64,000 nucleotides of DNA from Papio anubis (GCF_008728515.1 NC_044981.1:114918385-114982384), one strand, 5' to 3'. Shown: positions 1 to 12,004, counted from the first letter of the stretch. Notes: generated by a model from the letters alone, not told the origin. Program-made: numbers and translations.

Positions 1-871
1 AATTTGATTTGAACACCAAGATTTCTTTTTTGCTATCTGGTTTTGTTGAAGTAGCAAATCTTGATTTCTGTGTATGCTGCGTATTGTATTAATAGCCCAA
101 ATCACTTTTAATATATCTCAAATACTCAAGGAATCTTATATGACACAAATACATTGACTAAGATTAATGGTGGTCTTCTTTATTACAGCAACTCTTTGAC
201 TGTAAACATTGTTTTTTGTTTTTTTTTTTAAACCTGATGTTTAGCTTTCTGATTGCAGATCTCACTCATCAGACATGGCTACAAATGATTTTTGGTTATT
301 TCCAAAATTCTGGCAAATGACATGCATTGTCCTCCTTTGATAATACTAAAAAATGCAATATAGGCTCTAAAATGCTCTTGAGAAATGGCCTTGTTATTAG
401 GTAAGTTTATATTTTCTGTGCAAGGAGTCTATTTTGAAATGAAAAGCATTCATTTTTGAGATTAAAAATGTTAGTTTTAGAAGTCAGTAACATAACATAT
501 ATTTTATAATTAAACATCTTTATTATATTAGCCCCCTTTTTACAGTTTAATTATGAACTCTGAAGAAGCACTGTATTTCCTCTTACGGCTCTCCATGGTC
601 CCTGGCAAAATGAGATGTTCTGTATACAGCCTGCATTCAGTAAGAGTTGCTACAATGATCTTGAACTCCTCTAGGTTAAGTTCTATTCCCCAAATCTGGA
701 ACTTTCATATATGTACAGAAAATTCATTTTAGACAAGCAGTTTTACATTTTCCCACTTTCTAGAAAAAAAGAGACACATCAATATGAGTACCATTGACAG
801 TGGTTGCCATATATGAGTACTTTTATGCTGAAGATTGCTTTTGTACTCCTTAACCATATTCTTGAACACTA
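1..871. other. Unique AT-rich DNA, no gene seen
   Basis: No repeat family, exon or RNA gene is recognised. The short open frames here have no family signature, and the one near 835-1032 runs into the L1 fragment that starts at 887. Confidence 0.6.
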
Positions 872-886
872 AAAATACTGTACTAA

Positions 887-2859
887 AAAAGAAATTAAAA
901 AGTAATACCATTACAATAGCCACACATAAAATTAAATACCTAGAAATTAACTTAGCCAAAGAAGTAGAAGATCTCTATAAGGAAAACTATAAAACACCGA
1001 TGAAAGAAATTGAAGAGAACACCAAAAAATAAAAAATACTCCATGTTCATGAATTGGAAGAATCAATATTGTTAAAATGTCCATACTACCCAAAGCAATC
1101 TACAGATTCAATGCAATCCCTATCAAAATACTAAGGACATTCTTCAGAAATAGAAAAAAAAATTCCTAAAATTTATGTGGAACCACAAAAGACCCAGGAT
1201 AGCCAAAGTTATCCTAAGCAAAAAGAACGAAACTGGAGGAATCACAGTACCTGATTTCAAATTATACTACAGAGCTATAGTAATCAAAACAGCATGGTAC
1301 TGGCATAAAAATAGACCCATAGACCAATGGAACAGGATAGAGAACCGAGAAACAAACCCATACACTGACAATAAACTCATTTTTGATAAAGGTGCCCAGG
1401 ACATATACCAGGGCAAAGACTGTCTCTTCAATAAATGGTGCTGGGAAAACTGAATATCCATATGCAGAAGAATGAAACTAGACCCCTATCTCTTGCCATA
1501 TACAAAAATCAAATCAAAATGGATTAAAGACTTAAATATAAGACCTCACACTATGAAACTAATACAAGAAATCATTGGTGAAAATCTCCAGGACACTGGT
1601 CTGGTCAAAGATTTCTTGAGGAATACTCCACAAGCACAGGCAACCAAAGCAAAAATGGACAAATGGGATCCCATCAAGTTAAAAAGCTTCTGCACAGCAA
1701 AGGATACAATCAAGAAAGTGAATAGATAACTCACAGAATGGGAGAAAATATTTTCAAACTACCCATTTGACAAGGGATTAATATCCAGAATACATAAGGA
1801 GCTCAAAAAAACTCTATAGGAAAAAATCTAATAATCTGATCCAAAAATGGGCAAAAGATTTGAGTAGACATTTCTAAAAAAAAAAAAAAAAAACAAAGAC
1901 ATACAAATGGCAAACAGGCACATAAAAAGTGCTCAACATCAATAGAAATGCAAATCAAAACTACAATGAGGTATCATCTCACCCCAGTTAAAATGGCTTA
2001 TATTCAAAAGACAAGCAATAATAAATGCTGGTGAGGATGTGGAGGAAAGGGAACCCTCGTACACTGTTGGTGGGAATATAAATGAGTACAGCCACTACGG
2101 AGAATAGTTTGGAGTTTCCTCAGAAACCTAAACACTGAGCTACCATATGACCCAGTAATCCCACTGCTGGGTATATACCCCAAAGAAAATAAATCAGTAT
2201 ATCGGAGAGATACCTATATTTTCATGTTTGTTGAAGCACTGTTTACAATACCTAATATCAGGAAGCATCCTGAGTGTCCATCAGCAGATGAGTAAAGAAA
2301 ATGTGGTACATATACACAATGGAGTACTATTCAGCCATAAAAAGAAATAGATCCTGTCATTTGCAACAACATGGATGGAACTGGAGATCATGATGTTAAG
2401 TGAAATTAGCCAGGCACAAAAAGACAAATATATGTTCTCACTTATTTGTGCGATCTAGAAATTAAAACTGTTGAACTCATGGACATAGAGAGTAGAAAGA
2501 TGGTTACCAGAGGCTGGGAAGGGTGGTGAGGGGCTGGGGGGAAGGTGGGGATGGTTAAGAGGTAACAAAAAAGTAGTTAGAATGAATAAGACCTATTATT
2601 TGATAGCACAACAGAGTGACTACAGTCAATCATAACTTAATTGTACATCTTAAAATGACTTAAAGAGTGTAATTGGATTGTTTGTAACTCAAAGGATAAA
2701 TACTTGAGGGAATGAATACCTACTCCATTCTCCATGATATGCTTATTTTACACTGCATGCCTGTATCAAGACACCTCATGTACCCCATAAAATATATACA
2801 CCTACTATGTACCCACAAATGTTAATGTTGTACTAATGAGAATGAAATTAAATAAAATG
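887..2859 (+). mobile_element. 5'-truncated LINE-1 (L1MA/L1PB-like): ORF2 3' part and 3' UTR
   Basis: The sequence carries the C-terminal part of L1 ORF2 in broken frames. Recognisable words are IKYLEINLAKEVEDL near 930, FKLYYRAIVIKTAWYWHKN near 1255 and KLKSFCTAKDTI near 1678. The 3' UTR follows, with a G-rich block at 2521-2554 and the end signature ACCTACTATGTACCCACAAA near 2800. The flanks 872-886 and 2860-2874 match at 14 of 15 bases, which fits a target-site duplication. The coding part has many stops and frame changes, and an 18-A run (1876-1893) interrupts the body. The 3' UTR looks older than that of the L1 at 24,826; the subfamily is an inference. Confidence 0.9.
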
Positions 2860-3071
2860 AAAATATTGTACTAATGAGAGCAAAACAGTTACAACTATGA
2901 GTAGGAGCATGTGTGTGTGTGGAGTTTTCCCATTCAATGTACGCCTGTGACATGATAAACATTGTATTAAGTCCAACAAATTCCTCTACTCCTGGACAGG
3001 GCCTGCCTCTCATGAACTCTGCACTTCCCAGTGAATGCATGTTTAAATCATGGCTGCAGCAAAGGAAAGCA

Positions 3072-3132
3072 GCATTGGCTTTCTGAATGTCAGAATCAAC
3101 ACTGATAACAGCGTTAATATTTAAGCAAATGC
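3072..3132 (+). repeat. 61-bp direct repeat, copy 1
   Basis: It matches 4196-4256 at 60 of 61 positions. The only difference is C here and T there, in the context CAGCG versus CAGTG. That is the usual CpG decay, so this copy probably keeps the older base. The word GCATTG occurs at the left edge (3072) and just after the right edge (3131). Confidence 0.85.
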
Positions 3133-4195
3133 ATTGACTGTTATGTTTCTTTGTCAAAGTGAAATCGGTCATACTCCTTGTAAAATCATATGAAACAAAC
3201 ATCACATTCCAATTCTGTTGTAGTCTGACAGTTTACTGCTCTAGGGCAGTAAGGCAAAAATAAATGCAGTCACCCACAAATTGCTTCCAATTGTATGAGA
3301 ACTCCTTAAGTATACAGTAAGTAGCTCTAAAAGCAGAAATCTGGATTCCAAACAAATTCCAACATGCTTCAGATTGCTTCTAACATATTTCTTTTCGGAA
3401 ATGCTTAAGTGCAGAATGCTGAAATCTCTAGTTAGCATAGCTTTCTATGTTCATTCCTGCCTTAACTGAGCCACCATGAGGTCAGATTCCATAAGTGTGC
3501 TATAAGAGGACCCTCTATGGTGTCATCCTCAGTTCCAGAATATGTAAATATAATACAATTTCAGGGAAATATGACATAATTAGAGGCTATTATTATGCAG
3601 CCCTCCATGAGCCCTAATTTGCATGTTTCCAGTAAAAGTACACAGCTCACAGTGAGTAGACACAAACTGTCATTTTTTCAATACTATAATTATTACTTGC
3701 GAGCTTTGAAAAATATCTCTATCAATTCCAGAAAAGGGTTTATGGGAGATTACTGCAAATGACGATGGAATAATTAACAGTTCTTTCTGCTTTCCAAAAA
3801 TTTCCATTGTGGCAATATGTATATTGAAAATTTCGTAAGTATATAAAACATGGATAAAAATTCATATTATTAGGTTTAAACTTCAAAAGTTAGAAAAATA
3901 CCTAAGGGAGACTGAGAACTAGTATCACAGTGAAAGCTGATTGCATTATTTGAGAGCTGGTGTTTCTCTGTTGTTTTTGATAAAGACAACAGTTTATTTT
4001 TAAAGGCAGAGGTGACACGAGTAAGATTTTGCACTTGTCAGAGGAACATACCAAGATTATAAATTCGGACTTCAAGAATAAGATGCTTATATCTTCCATT
4101 TTACCATAGAGATAATGAGGAATAATACTGACATATACATGTGCACAAAGATTCTCTGCTCTACAAATATATTCAATTTTATCAAAGAATTAAAA

Positions 4196-4256
4196 GCATT
4201 GGCTTTCTGAATGTCAGAATCAACACTGATAACAGTGTTAATATTTAAGCAAATGC
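4196..4256 (+). repeat. 61-bp direct repeat, copy 2
   Basis: Second copy of the segment at 3072-3132, 1124 bp downstream and in the same orientation. The sequence on either side of the two copies is not similar, so the duplicated block is short and sharply bounded. No transposon ends, poly-A tail or target-site duplication are seen. Confidence 0.85.
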
Positions 4257-4839
4257 TTAATATTATTAGCCAGGGATGTAATATCAGCCAGGAATGCACC
4301 TGTTTTCAAGGTTCTGATAGAATGCTACGATGAGATATAATCAATTGATATTCAATATGTAACGAGAGTTTCTATTACTAGTTATTACTACCATATTACC
4401 AGATTTTTATATAATTATTTATGTACCATCTTCTATTTATTATATACATTTGTATTTCCTGTAAGTCAGTTCAGATCTCTTCTGAAAAAAGAAGAATATT
4501 TCTACAAGTATTATCCTTCAATCCAATAAAAAGAGTAAACAAAAGTCCTAGGAAGAAGAAAGCTAGCATCTTACCAGCAGAAACTCAACTCTTTTGCACC
4601 CAGTACAAGAACAGGCCTCAATCGTGTGATTAGTGTCATCTGGTTTGATCCATTTTTTTTATGGGGGTTAGTAATTTCATGTCTTTCGGGATATAAATTC
4701 CTGAAAAGTAAACATTTTCTCCAAACCCCTAGAGAGCTATGAGCCTTCGGCGTGCATTAACTATAACCATCACTGACCGAACCCTATTTTGTGGTTGCAA
4801 TAATTCTTTGGGATCCCTGTTGTAAACTCTTAGTGAATC

Positions 4840-5290
4840 TCTGTCATCCACTCCTTCACCAAGTGTTTGCTGAGGCTTACTATGGACCAGGAACTGTTCA
4901 AGGTGCTGAGGATACAAGAAAGCAACCAAATAGAGACACTTTCATTGCTTATGTTTTACTAGGGAGACAGATGGGGGGAAAAAAACACTACAAATAAATA
5001 AACTATATAACGTGTTAAATGGGTGAAAGATAAATGGCAAAAAAAAAAAAAAAAGAGCAGGGAAAGAGGGTAGGAAGTATTGTAGAGCAAAGGAGAGTTG
5101 CAATTCCAACTCCAGCAACCAAAGAAGCCCTCACGAGAAAATAACATTTAAGAAAACACCTGAAGGGTCTCAACAAGAGAGCTTTCCAAGAAGAAGAAAT
5201 GGCCAGTGGAAAGGCCCTGAGATGGGACAAGTCTGGTGTGTTCCAGGAGCAGAAAGGAGGTGTGTCGCTGGAACCATGACGTGGTTATCT
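4840..5290 (-). mobile_element. LINE-2 (L2) relic
   Basis: The order of blocks matches the reverse complement of an L2 3' end. It starts with a diverged 'body of the repeat end' (TCACCAAGTGTTTGCTGAGG), then a block like CAGGAACTGTTCAAGGTGCT, and then CCAGTGGAAAGGCCCTGAG and GTGTTCCAGGAGCAGAAAGG near 5200-5260. A 15-A run lies near 5040. No coding capacity remains. Confidence 0.75.
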
Positions 5291-5396
5291 GCCCAGCAGC
5301 AGCTGCACCCAGAACTCTGTCAGCAACGCAACTTCTCAGATCTACTTTGTCATAATCTAGGGCCGGGTGTGGAGTCCTGCCATCCATAGTGTTTTG

Positions 5397-5697
5397 TTTA
5401 TTTGTTAGTTCGTTTTGAGATGGAGTCTTGCAATGTCACCTAGGCTGCAGTGTAGTGGCCCGATCTCAGCTCACTGCAACCTTTGCCTCCCGGGTTCAAG
5501 CTATTCTCTTGCCTCAGCCTCCGAAGTAGCTGGGACTACATGCATGCGCCACCATGCCTGGCTAATTTTTGTATGTTTAGTGGAGATGGGGTTTCACCAG
5601 GTTGGCCAAGCTGGTCTCAAACTCCTGGCCTCTAGTGATCCACCACTTTGGCCTCCCAAAGTGCTGGGATTACAGGCGTGAGCCACTGTGCCGGGTC
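5397..5697 (-). mobile_element. Alu (AluS-like), full length
   Basis: Reverse-complement Alu. It begins with a T-rich tail and GAGATGGAGTCTTG, and ends with the reversed Alu start near AGCCACTGTGCCGGG. The words GCCATC..GTGTTT occur on both sides (about 5380-5396 and 5700-5712), suggesting a diverged target-site duplication. The long frame across it is a translated Alu. Confidence 0.95.
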
Positions 5698-5712
5698 CAG
5701 CCATCTGTGTTT

Positions 5713-6867
5713 GAACAGCTGCCTTCCTTCTCCCATTATCCTGAGCCTCATCAAACTGTGAGAAGCCTGGTCTAAAGCAATGTGTGCAAGGGAGAGAGGT
5801 CACAGGAGAGGAAGAGAGAGAAGCAACGGATGCTTGCCTTTTTACTCTGAGGAAGAGAAGTCAGGAGACATGTGGCACTGGAACAAAAATAGATGACTAT
5901 ATAATGATACAAAAACATACATTAAATAATTAATTGAGAAAAAGAGTTACTAGGATAAACTGATAACATAATAACCCAGATTGGGAATATGGAGCCAACT
6001 AAGTGAAATACATTATTTTCAGGAAATTTTGTCCTATATTTGCATTCATCTAAAAAGATGCACATTTTCAATGACCTCACCTGTGATTTAAAGTTGATTT
6101 CATATGCTATTTATGCATGTTGACATTTTGAGTCAAGCAATGGTTTTGCTTAAGACAATACCTACCTCTCAATATGTTCAAATGTAAATTCTAACCAGGT
6201 AGAGACTGTGTTTTCTAGAAGTTCTGTAAAACACATAATTATATGTCTCCTACAGGAAAGTTCCCATATGTGCCAATAACCTTGATGTATTTTATTTTAT
6301 ATCATATAATAAACCAGTTTCTGGCTCATGAGGGGTGTGATATGCATTCAGCAGATAAGGAATAAGAAAGAGGAAAGAAAATAATAAATTTATCAAAAGT
6401 CTGAATGACAACAATATGTACAGTGATGAAAATAAGCGGATTTAAGAAAAATCTAATTTCATTGCTTTTTATGTATATATACATGTAGAACCACACACAT
6501 GTGTACATAGACACACTACTTTAGTAATAGAACAGAATCGCTATTCTATTTTTGGAGGTTACAATTTTCTTTACATTAATCTCGCCAAATGAATACCAAG
6601 ATGCCCTCTTAACTCTTTTCTACTCTTTATCTTCAGAGTCAATATATCCTTTGAATGCAACTCAAGGTTCCTCTGGCTTTTTTGCCATTCACATCTATCA
6701 TACACTCTAACCCGGTCATATTCCATCAAATGGTTTGGTATAAACTGCTTGAAATGATTCATATTCCTTTATTCATTCAACCTATGTTTACTGAAAACTT
6801 AAAATATGACATCATCCCCAAAAAGAGTCCTCCACGCATTTATAGAATGGGTTCTCTCCCAACAAAT
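5713..6867. other. Unique AT-rich DNA, no gene seen
   Basis: No repeat family or exon is recognised. A short run of alternating purine and pyrimidine lies near 6470-6510. Confidence 0.55.
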
Positions 6868-6880
6868 TATTCACTAACAG

Positions 6881-7179
6881 GCTGGGTGCAGCGGCTCGTG
6901 CCTGTAATCCCAGCACTTTGGGAGGCCAAGGCAGGTGGATCACAAGGTCAGGAGTTCAAGACCAGCTTTGCCAACATGGTGAAACCCCATCTCTACTAAA
7001 AATACAAAAATTAGCCAGGTGTGGTGTTGGGCACCTGTAATCCCAGCTACTTGGGAGGCTGAGGCAGGAGAATTACTTGAAACCAGGAAGTGAAGGTTGC
7101 AGTGAGCCGAGATCGCACCACTGTACTTCAGCCTGGGCAACAGAGCAAGACTCTGTCTCAAAAAACAAAAAAACAAAAA
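6881..7179 (+). mobile_element. Alu (AluS-like), full length
   Basis: Starts GCTGGGTGCAGCGGCTCGTG and ends in an A-rich tail with C interruptions. Flanks 6868-6880 and 7180-7192 match at 12 of 13 bases, a clear target-site duplication. Confidence 0.97.
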
Positions 7180-7192
7180 TATTCAGTAACAG

Positions 7193-7814
7193 ACAACATT
7201 TTCTATCAAAAACTTGGGTAGCCAAAGAAAGTTACAATATAGAAGCCAAAGAAATACATCTCAAGATGTCAGCAAGTAGAGGTTATTAGCATGAAAATAT
7301 CATTAAATGTCATTAACCAAAATGCAACTTAGAGAGAAGGCCCTTAGCCTTTAAATCAACAAGAGTCAATAAATGGAGAGTACCTTAGTAGGCATTCATT
7401 TACTTAATTGTACTGCCAGATCAAATTACTGATTATCAGGGCCATTCAGGTTGGTTCAACCCATATATAGGGTTGGTTCTATCCCTGGCGGAATGTTTCA
7501 GAAGTGAAATTTATAATAATGACCCAATGGCTGTTTTTATTAACTCTGGAATTTGCTTTTTTAGGGAATTACTGTCCATCAATGCAATGAACTTCAACAA
7601 TATCAGCTGTCAACTTCCCCTTCCTTTCTTTCTCTTTTTCTCTCCCTTTTCCATACCTCCCTTTTTTCTCCCCAAGTGAAACTGTGGCCACACCGTCAAA
7701 CCAGAAGAGGAACCAAAGAGGTGAAGAAGAACAATTAGTCTTTCTTTATTCTTTTCCCAAGGAAGTTTTCTCCATTGGATTGGCCTTATGAATAATAATG
7801 ATGATAAAAATCAC
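7193..7814. other. Unique DNA with a T/C-rich patch, no gene seen
   Basis: A pyrimidine-rich stretch lies at about 7615-7670. No repeat family or exon is recognised. Confidence 0.5.
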
Positions 7815-8030
7815 TTATGTAATACTTACTACCCATGTACTGCTCTAAGTATTTATATACAATAAGTCATTCAAACATTACAACCACCATATGGGGTGGG
7901 CATTATTACTATTTCCTTGGCACAGGTGAGGAAACTAAGGCACACAGAGTTTAAGTAACTTGCCCAAGGTCAGATAACTAGTTAGAGGTAGAATCTGATT
8001 CTAATCCCAATGACCTGTGCTCCTGAACAG
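7815..8030 (-). mobile_element. MIR relic
   Basis: Reverse complement of the MIR core: GAGGAAACTAAGGCACACAG, then AAGTAACTTGCCCAAGGTCA and AACTAGTTAGAGG. MIR is a tRNA-derived SINE that spread before the placental radiation. Confidence 0.9.
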
Positions 8031-8598
8031 TGAATGTGCCACAGTCTGTCCCTTCCACCACACACATACCGAGACTGGTCTCCTTGAGTAAGGGACATCT
8101 TTTCCCCCATTACATGGTGGACTCCATTTCAAAGGCTCTTCCCAACCAGACTTGATAATTGGGATAAATCTGCAATTTTTGAACACTTACCATGGTGACA
8201 ATATAATACTCTTAAGTAATTACATGTTGTATTCAACAGAGTTGGTGAGAAACTTTGGCTTGATGAGTGAGGTGTTATAAGATAAAACACTATTGCCCTC
8301 TAGATGAGAAGAACAACTTGTCTATGGTGACTAAGCCAGAAGGGGCAGAATTGTTCCCACCAACATGTAGGGAGAGATATATTTTCCAGAATCCAAGCAT
8401 GATTCTTTTGATGTTTGTCTTCTCGGAAAAACAATTATTTTGTAAACTTAATAGCTATTTGAAAATGATAGAAAATGGTATTAAAATTAATGGAAAATAC
8501 TAAAGACAACCAATGCAGCAGCTACAGTAATTCAAGAAGGAATAGAACAGAGTTCCTACCTTCAAATGGCTGATAAATAAAAATAATAAAACAGGTTT

Positions 8599-8818
8599 AT
8601 CAGCCTAGGGAAGATGGTGAAACCCCATCTCTTCTAAAAAAAAAAAAAAAAAAATTAGCCGGGCATGGTAGTGTGTGCCTGTGGTCCTAGCAACACGGGA
8701 AGCTGAGGTGGAAGGATTGCTTGAGCCAGGGAGGCAGAGGTTGCAGTGAACTGAGATTGTGCCACTGCACTCCAGCCTCAGTGACAGAGTGAGGCCCCCA
8801 TCTCAAAAAACAAAAAGA
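8599..8818 (+). mobile_element. 5'-truncated Alu (AluJ-like)
   Basis: It begins inside the left arm (CAGCCTAGGGAAGATGGTGA), passes an expanded central A run (8636-8655) and carries the complete right arm ending in TCTCAAAAAACAAAAAGACA. Many differences from younger Alus suggest an old copy. Confidence 0.93.
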
Positions 8819-10139
8819 CACGTTTAAAAACATCATGGCATGGCAAAATTACTACAAGAATGGTATAAGTCAAAATTTAGAAGAGATCATATTCAATTGA
8901 GTGAAGTCAAAAGAGAGTTTGCCCCCATCTTCACCAACCCCATTTAATTCAGCATCAATCTTGTTGCCTTCATGCCCTGAACAACATCCTGCCCCTCCAT
9001 TTGCAGCGCCAGTCCCTCAGGGCCTAGACCACTCACTTCAGCCTCACAGAACTTCCCGCCATGTTTTTCACTGTTGTCCTAGCAATCCCTGCGGGAGCAT
9101 TTCCCAAAAAACATAGATAAGGAAACACCTCTTTTCCTCATATTCAAATGTTGTAGGACAATGCTCACATGTGCCACAGGGATTCTTTTCTTCCCGCAAA
9201 CATCCCTGACCCATTCAACTACTTCCTAATTTCCAGACTTGACATCATCTTCAGTGTCAGCATCCCTCTAAAACATTGGTACCCAGAGAAGAGCAGGCCT
9301 TTCTTTTGACATGATATTTAACAGGCTGTGACTGTTACTGAACATGGTCCTTATGGGTAGATTGAGGGGGTGTGTTACTTGAACCTTTGAAATCCTGATA
9401 GAGTCCCATGTGTTGCAGCCTATGACCTAGTCTCAACCCCATCATAAAGAAAATGAACCTATTTTTGGATGCCTTATTTTTGGCAAATCCAGGCTGCCGT
9501 CTAGTGACCCCTGCTTTACATTCTAGATGTAAATGTACATTAGATGTAAATGTACATTAGTAAAATGTACTAGTCCTTGATTCCAGGCTACCACTATGCA
9601 CACTGAGTACCAACCCATAGTTTTTGAAATCCACCTCTGCTGACTTTTGGTTCATTAGACGTCTTCTAAGATCTTCCATGATAGTTTCTTGAAGACATCG
9701 GACTGACTATGAAGATATATTTGTAAGCCTTTTCAGTATCCTTTGACCTCATTTAACTAAATTCATGTGCTCTCTCACACTGCTTTCTCATCTTGGACTT
9801 CCACTTTAACTCTAATTATTTTGGTATTTCTAGTCTACAGATTATTCTCCTTGACGAAGAATGTGAAAGTGAAATGGAAAGTAAGTACCATAAAATCTGT
9901 AAACTTGAACCACTAAGGCCTTAGAAATAATCCAGCATGGGTGTGTGCAATCAACACACAACAGAGGAAGTCCCAGGTCAAGGAAGTCCCAGGTCACTTC
10001 ACCTATACTGTTTTACTCATTCACAGCCATCCCTGAATACAGGACACCAAGGCCTCAGGGAGTCTGAGCAGCCTAGGAGACAGCTTCAAATTTTTCACTC
10101 CACTCAAAAGAGGAGGAAGGGAGGGAGGCAATCATGAAA
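8819..10139. other. Unique DNA with two short tandem duplications, no gene seen
   Basis: A 17-bp unit TAGATGTAAATGTACAT occurs twice in a row at 9524-9557. A 16-bp unit containing GAAGTCCCAGGTCA occurs twice at about 9967-9998. No exon or known repeat is recognised with confidence. Confidence 0.6.
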
Positions 10140-10324
10140 GATACAGTTCTAAACATTCATTCTGTGCCCAGCACTGAGGATCCAGAGGAGTCACCTTCTT
10201 TGTCTGATCCCTTCAAGGGTCGCTGTCTTCAAACTACTCATCATCACAACCATCCAGTGAAATAGGGACAGAAAGAGTAATTTTTACAGGCAAATTGAAG
10301 CTCAGAAAAAGAAAGTAACTTGCT
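10140..10324 (-). mobile_element. MIR relic, 5' half of an interrupted copy
   Basis: A diverged reverse MIR (ACAGGCAAATTGAAGCTCAG, then AAAGAAAGTAACTTGC) stops at the Alu at 10,325. It resumes after that Alu with CCCAGAGGCACACAGCTAGC. Confidence 0.75.
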
Positions 10325-10600
10325 GGCTGGATATGGCGCGTCATGCCTGTAATCCCAGCACTCCGGGAGGCCGAAGTGGGCAGATGACTTGAGGCCAGGA
10401 GTTTGAGCTCAGCCTGGTCAACATAGTGAAACCCTGTCTCTACTAAAAATGCCAAAATTAGCCGGGTGTGGTGGCGCATGCCTGTAATAAGCCTGTGAGG
10501 TGGAGGCTGCGGTAAGCCTTGTTCCCATCACCATACTCCAGCCTAGGTGATAGAGGGAAATCCTGTTTAAAAAAAAAAAAAAAGAAAGAAAGAAAGAAAC
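10325..10600 (+). mobile_element. Alu with an internal deletion, inserted in a MIR
   Basis: Starts GGCTGGATATGGCGCG. The right arm lacks the usual 'cagctactcgggaggctgag' block, because the sequence jumps from CCTGTAATA to AGCCTGTGAGGTGGAGGC. The tail contains (GAAA)n. It separates the two halves of one MIR. Confidence 0.93.
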
Positions 10601-10685
10601 TTTCCCAGAGGCACACAGCTAGCACAGGAGCTTTTCACAATGCCTGGCCTACTCTCCTAAATCACTAGTGAGACACAAGGTGGGT
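10601..10685 (-). mobile_element. MIR relic, second half of the interrupted copy
   Basis: CCAGAGGCACACAGCTAGCA continues the MIR core that stops at 10,324, so one MIR was split by the Alu. Confidence 0.7.
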
Positions 10686-10864
10686 GTAATTAACATGTAA
10701 TGCACTTGGACAGCGTGCACTTTGTAAAAACACTGTTTGTGAGAATGGCACTCTCCTGGTTTACCCACTCTGCATAGACAGCAGTTCTCAGGAGCAGATT
10801 TGTCTGATGCAGACATCTATCCCCTCTGGAAGACAGACTGCTGAAGAGCAAAGATCGGGCCCAT

Positions 10865-10975
10865 ATTATCATCTGTTAAATGGGTATAATAATCGGACCT
10901 ACTTCATCAAGTTGTTGTAAAGATTGAGACAATTCATCTAAAGCACTCAGTAAATATCAGATATCATTATCAAGA
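10865..10975 (+). mobile_element. MIR relic, 3' part
   Basis: ATCTGTTAAATGGGTATAAT, GTTGTTGTAAAGATTGAGAC and CACTCAGTAAATATCAG follow the order of the forward MIR 3' half. Confidence 0.8.
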
Positions 10976-11024
10976 ACTCTGATAATAGTTTTTCCAGTAC
11001 AGATATTTTTTCTTTTTTTCCATT

Positions 11025-11420
11025 AAATTTATTTTACTATGGAAATTTTCAAACATATAGAAAAGTATTATAGAAAGAATGGCAGACTAAATCTTCACAT
11101 ACCCATCTCCCAGCTTCAATATTTGACATATTTCATCTGTAGTCACACACACACGCACACACAGTTATTTTGATCAAATTCTAGGCATAATTTCACGTGT
11201 AAATATTTGTGTATATCTCTCTAAAATAGAGGAATTTTGTTTTTAAAAATCACAAGAATACTATTATCACACTTAAAAATTTTAATTGTAACTGCTTGAT
11301 ATTATCAAATATACAATTGATGCCTCTATTTCTCTACCATCTTATAATTGTTTTTGTTACAGTTTAGTTACAGTAGGATCCAAGTAAGCCTCACACCCAG
11401 TGATTGTTGGGTCTCTTTTA
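11025..11420. mobile_element. Ancient interspersed repeat, left part (family not named)
   Basis: The blocks CATACCCATCTCCCAGCTTC, TATTATCACACTTAAAAATT and AGTAGGATCCAAGTAAGC belong to an old primate-wide repeat. The same family appears again at 33,760-34,440. The copy is split by the Alu at 11,421 and resumes at 11,732. I suspect an L1M-type untranslated region but cannot prove it. Confidence 0.55.
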
Positions 11421-11731
11421 TTTATTTTACTTACTTATTTATTTATTGTGAGACAGAGTCTCACTCTGTTGCCCAGGCTGGAGTGCAGTGGTGCGATCTC
11501 AGCTCACAGAAACCTCCTCTTTCCAGGTTCAAGTGATTCTCCTGCCTCAGCCTCCCAAGTAGCAGGGATTACAGGCACATGCCACCACACCCAGCTAAAT
11601 TTTGTATTCTTAGTAGAGATGGGGTTTCACCATGTTGGCCAAGCTGGTCTCAAACTCCTGACCTCAAGTGTTTTGCCCGCCTTGGTCTCCCAAAGTGCTG
11701 GGATTACAGGCATGAGCCACTGCACCGAGCC
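11421..11731 (-). mobile_element. Alu (AluS-like), full length
   Basis: Reverse Alu flanked by a perfect 13-bp target-site duplication, TGGGTCTCTTTTA, at 11,408-11,420 and 11,732-11,744. The 150-codon frame across it is translated Alu. Confidence 0.98.
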
Positions 11732-11910
11732 TGGGTCTCTTTTAATCCACAGCCTTCCCCTTTTCCTTCCTTGTTTCTCCCTTACAGATTTTTTGGTTGA
11801 AGAAATGAGGTCATTTGTTTTCAGTGATATAATTTCCCACAGAATCCTGTGAGCTATATAAAAATCATTTCTCTTTCAGTATAAGCAATTCTACTTTCTT
11901 TAGCTCAAGA
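11732..11910. mobile_element. Ancient interspersed repeat, right part
   Basis: Continues the repeat cut by the Alu: TTTTAATCCACAGCCTTCCC, then TGGTTGAAGAAATGAGGTCA and ATAATTTCCCACAGAATCC. A parallel block stands at 33,790-33,835 (GTCTACTGAAGAACCTGGGT). Confidence 0.55.
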
Positions 11911-12004
11911 GTAATTTTCTGCTTGTTATCATTTGTTACACTTTTATCCTCGTATAAAAAATTTACTTGAGAAATAGTTATATTTATTTTACTTAGATAA
12001 GTAT

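Larger units (their letters stand above)
2875..4839. other. Unique DNA with a 61-bp direct repeat, no gene seen
   Basis: AT-rich sequence with no recognised family. It contains two near-identical 61-bp segments, listed separately. Short minus-strand frames share the words CLNIN and VISVDSDIQKANA only because they cross the two copies. Confidence 0.6.

Noticed and set aside
5361..5374. GGCCGGGTGTGG upstream of the Alu at 5397, resembling an Alu start
   Set aside because: Too short, followed by unrelated text. It is probably coincidence inside the L2 flank.
11400..11852. A 150-codon plus-strand frame
   Set aside because: It translates a reverse Alu and its flanks; words such as AISAH and NFVFLVEMGFHHVGQAG are Alu translations found in many copies.
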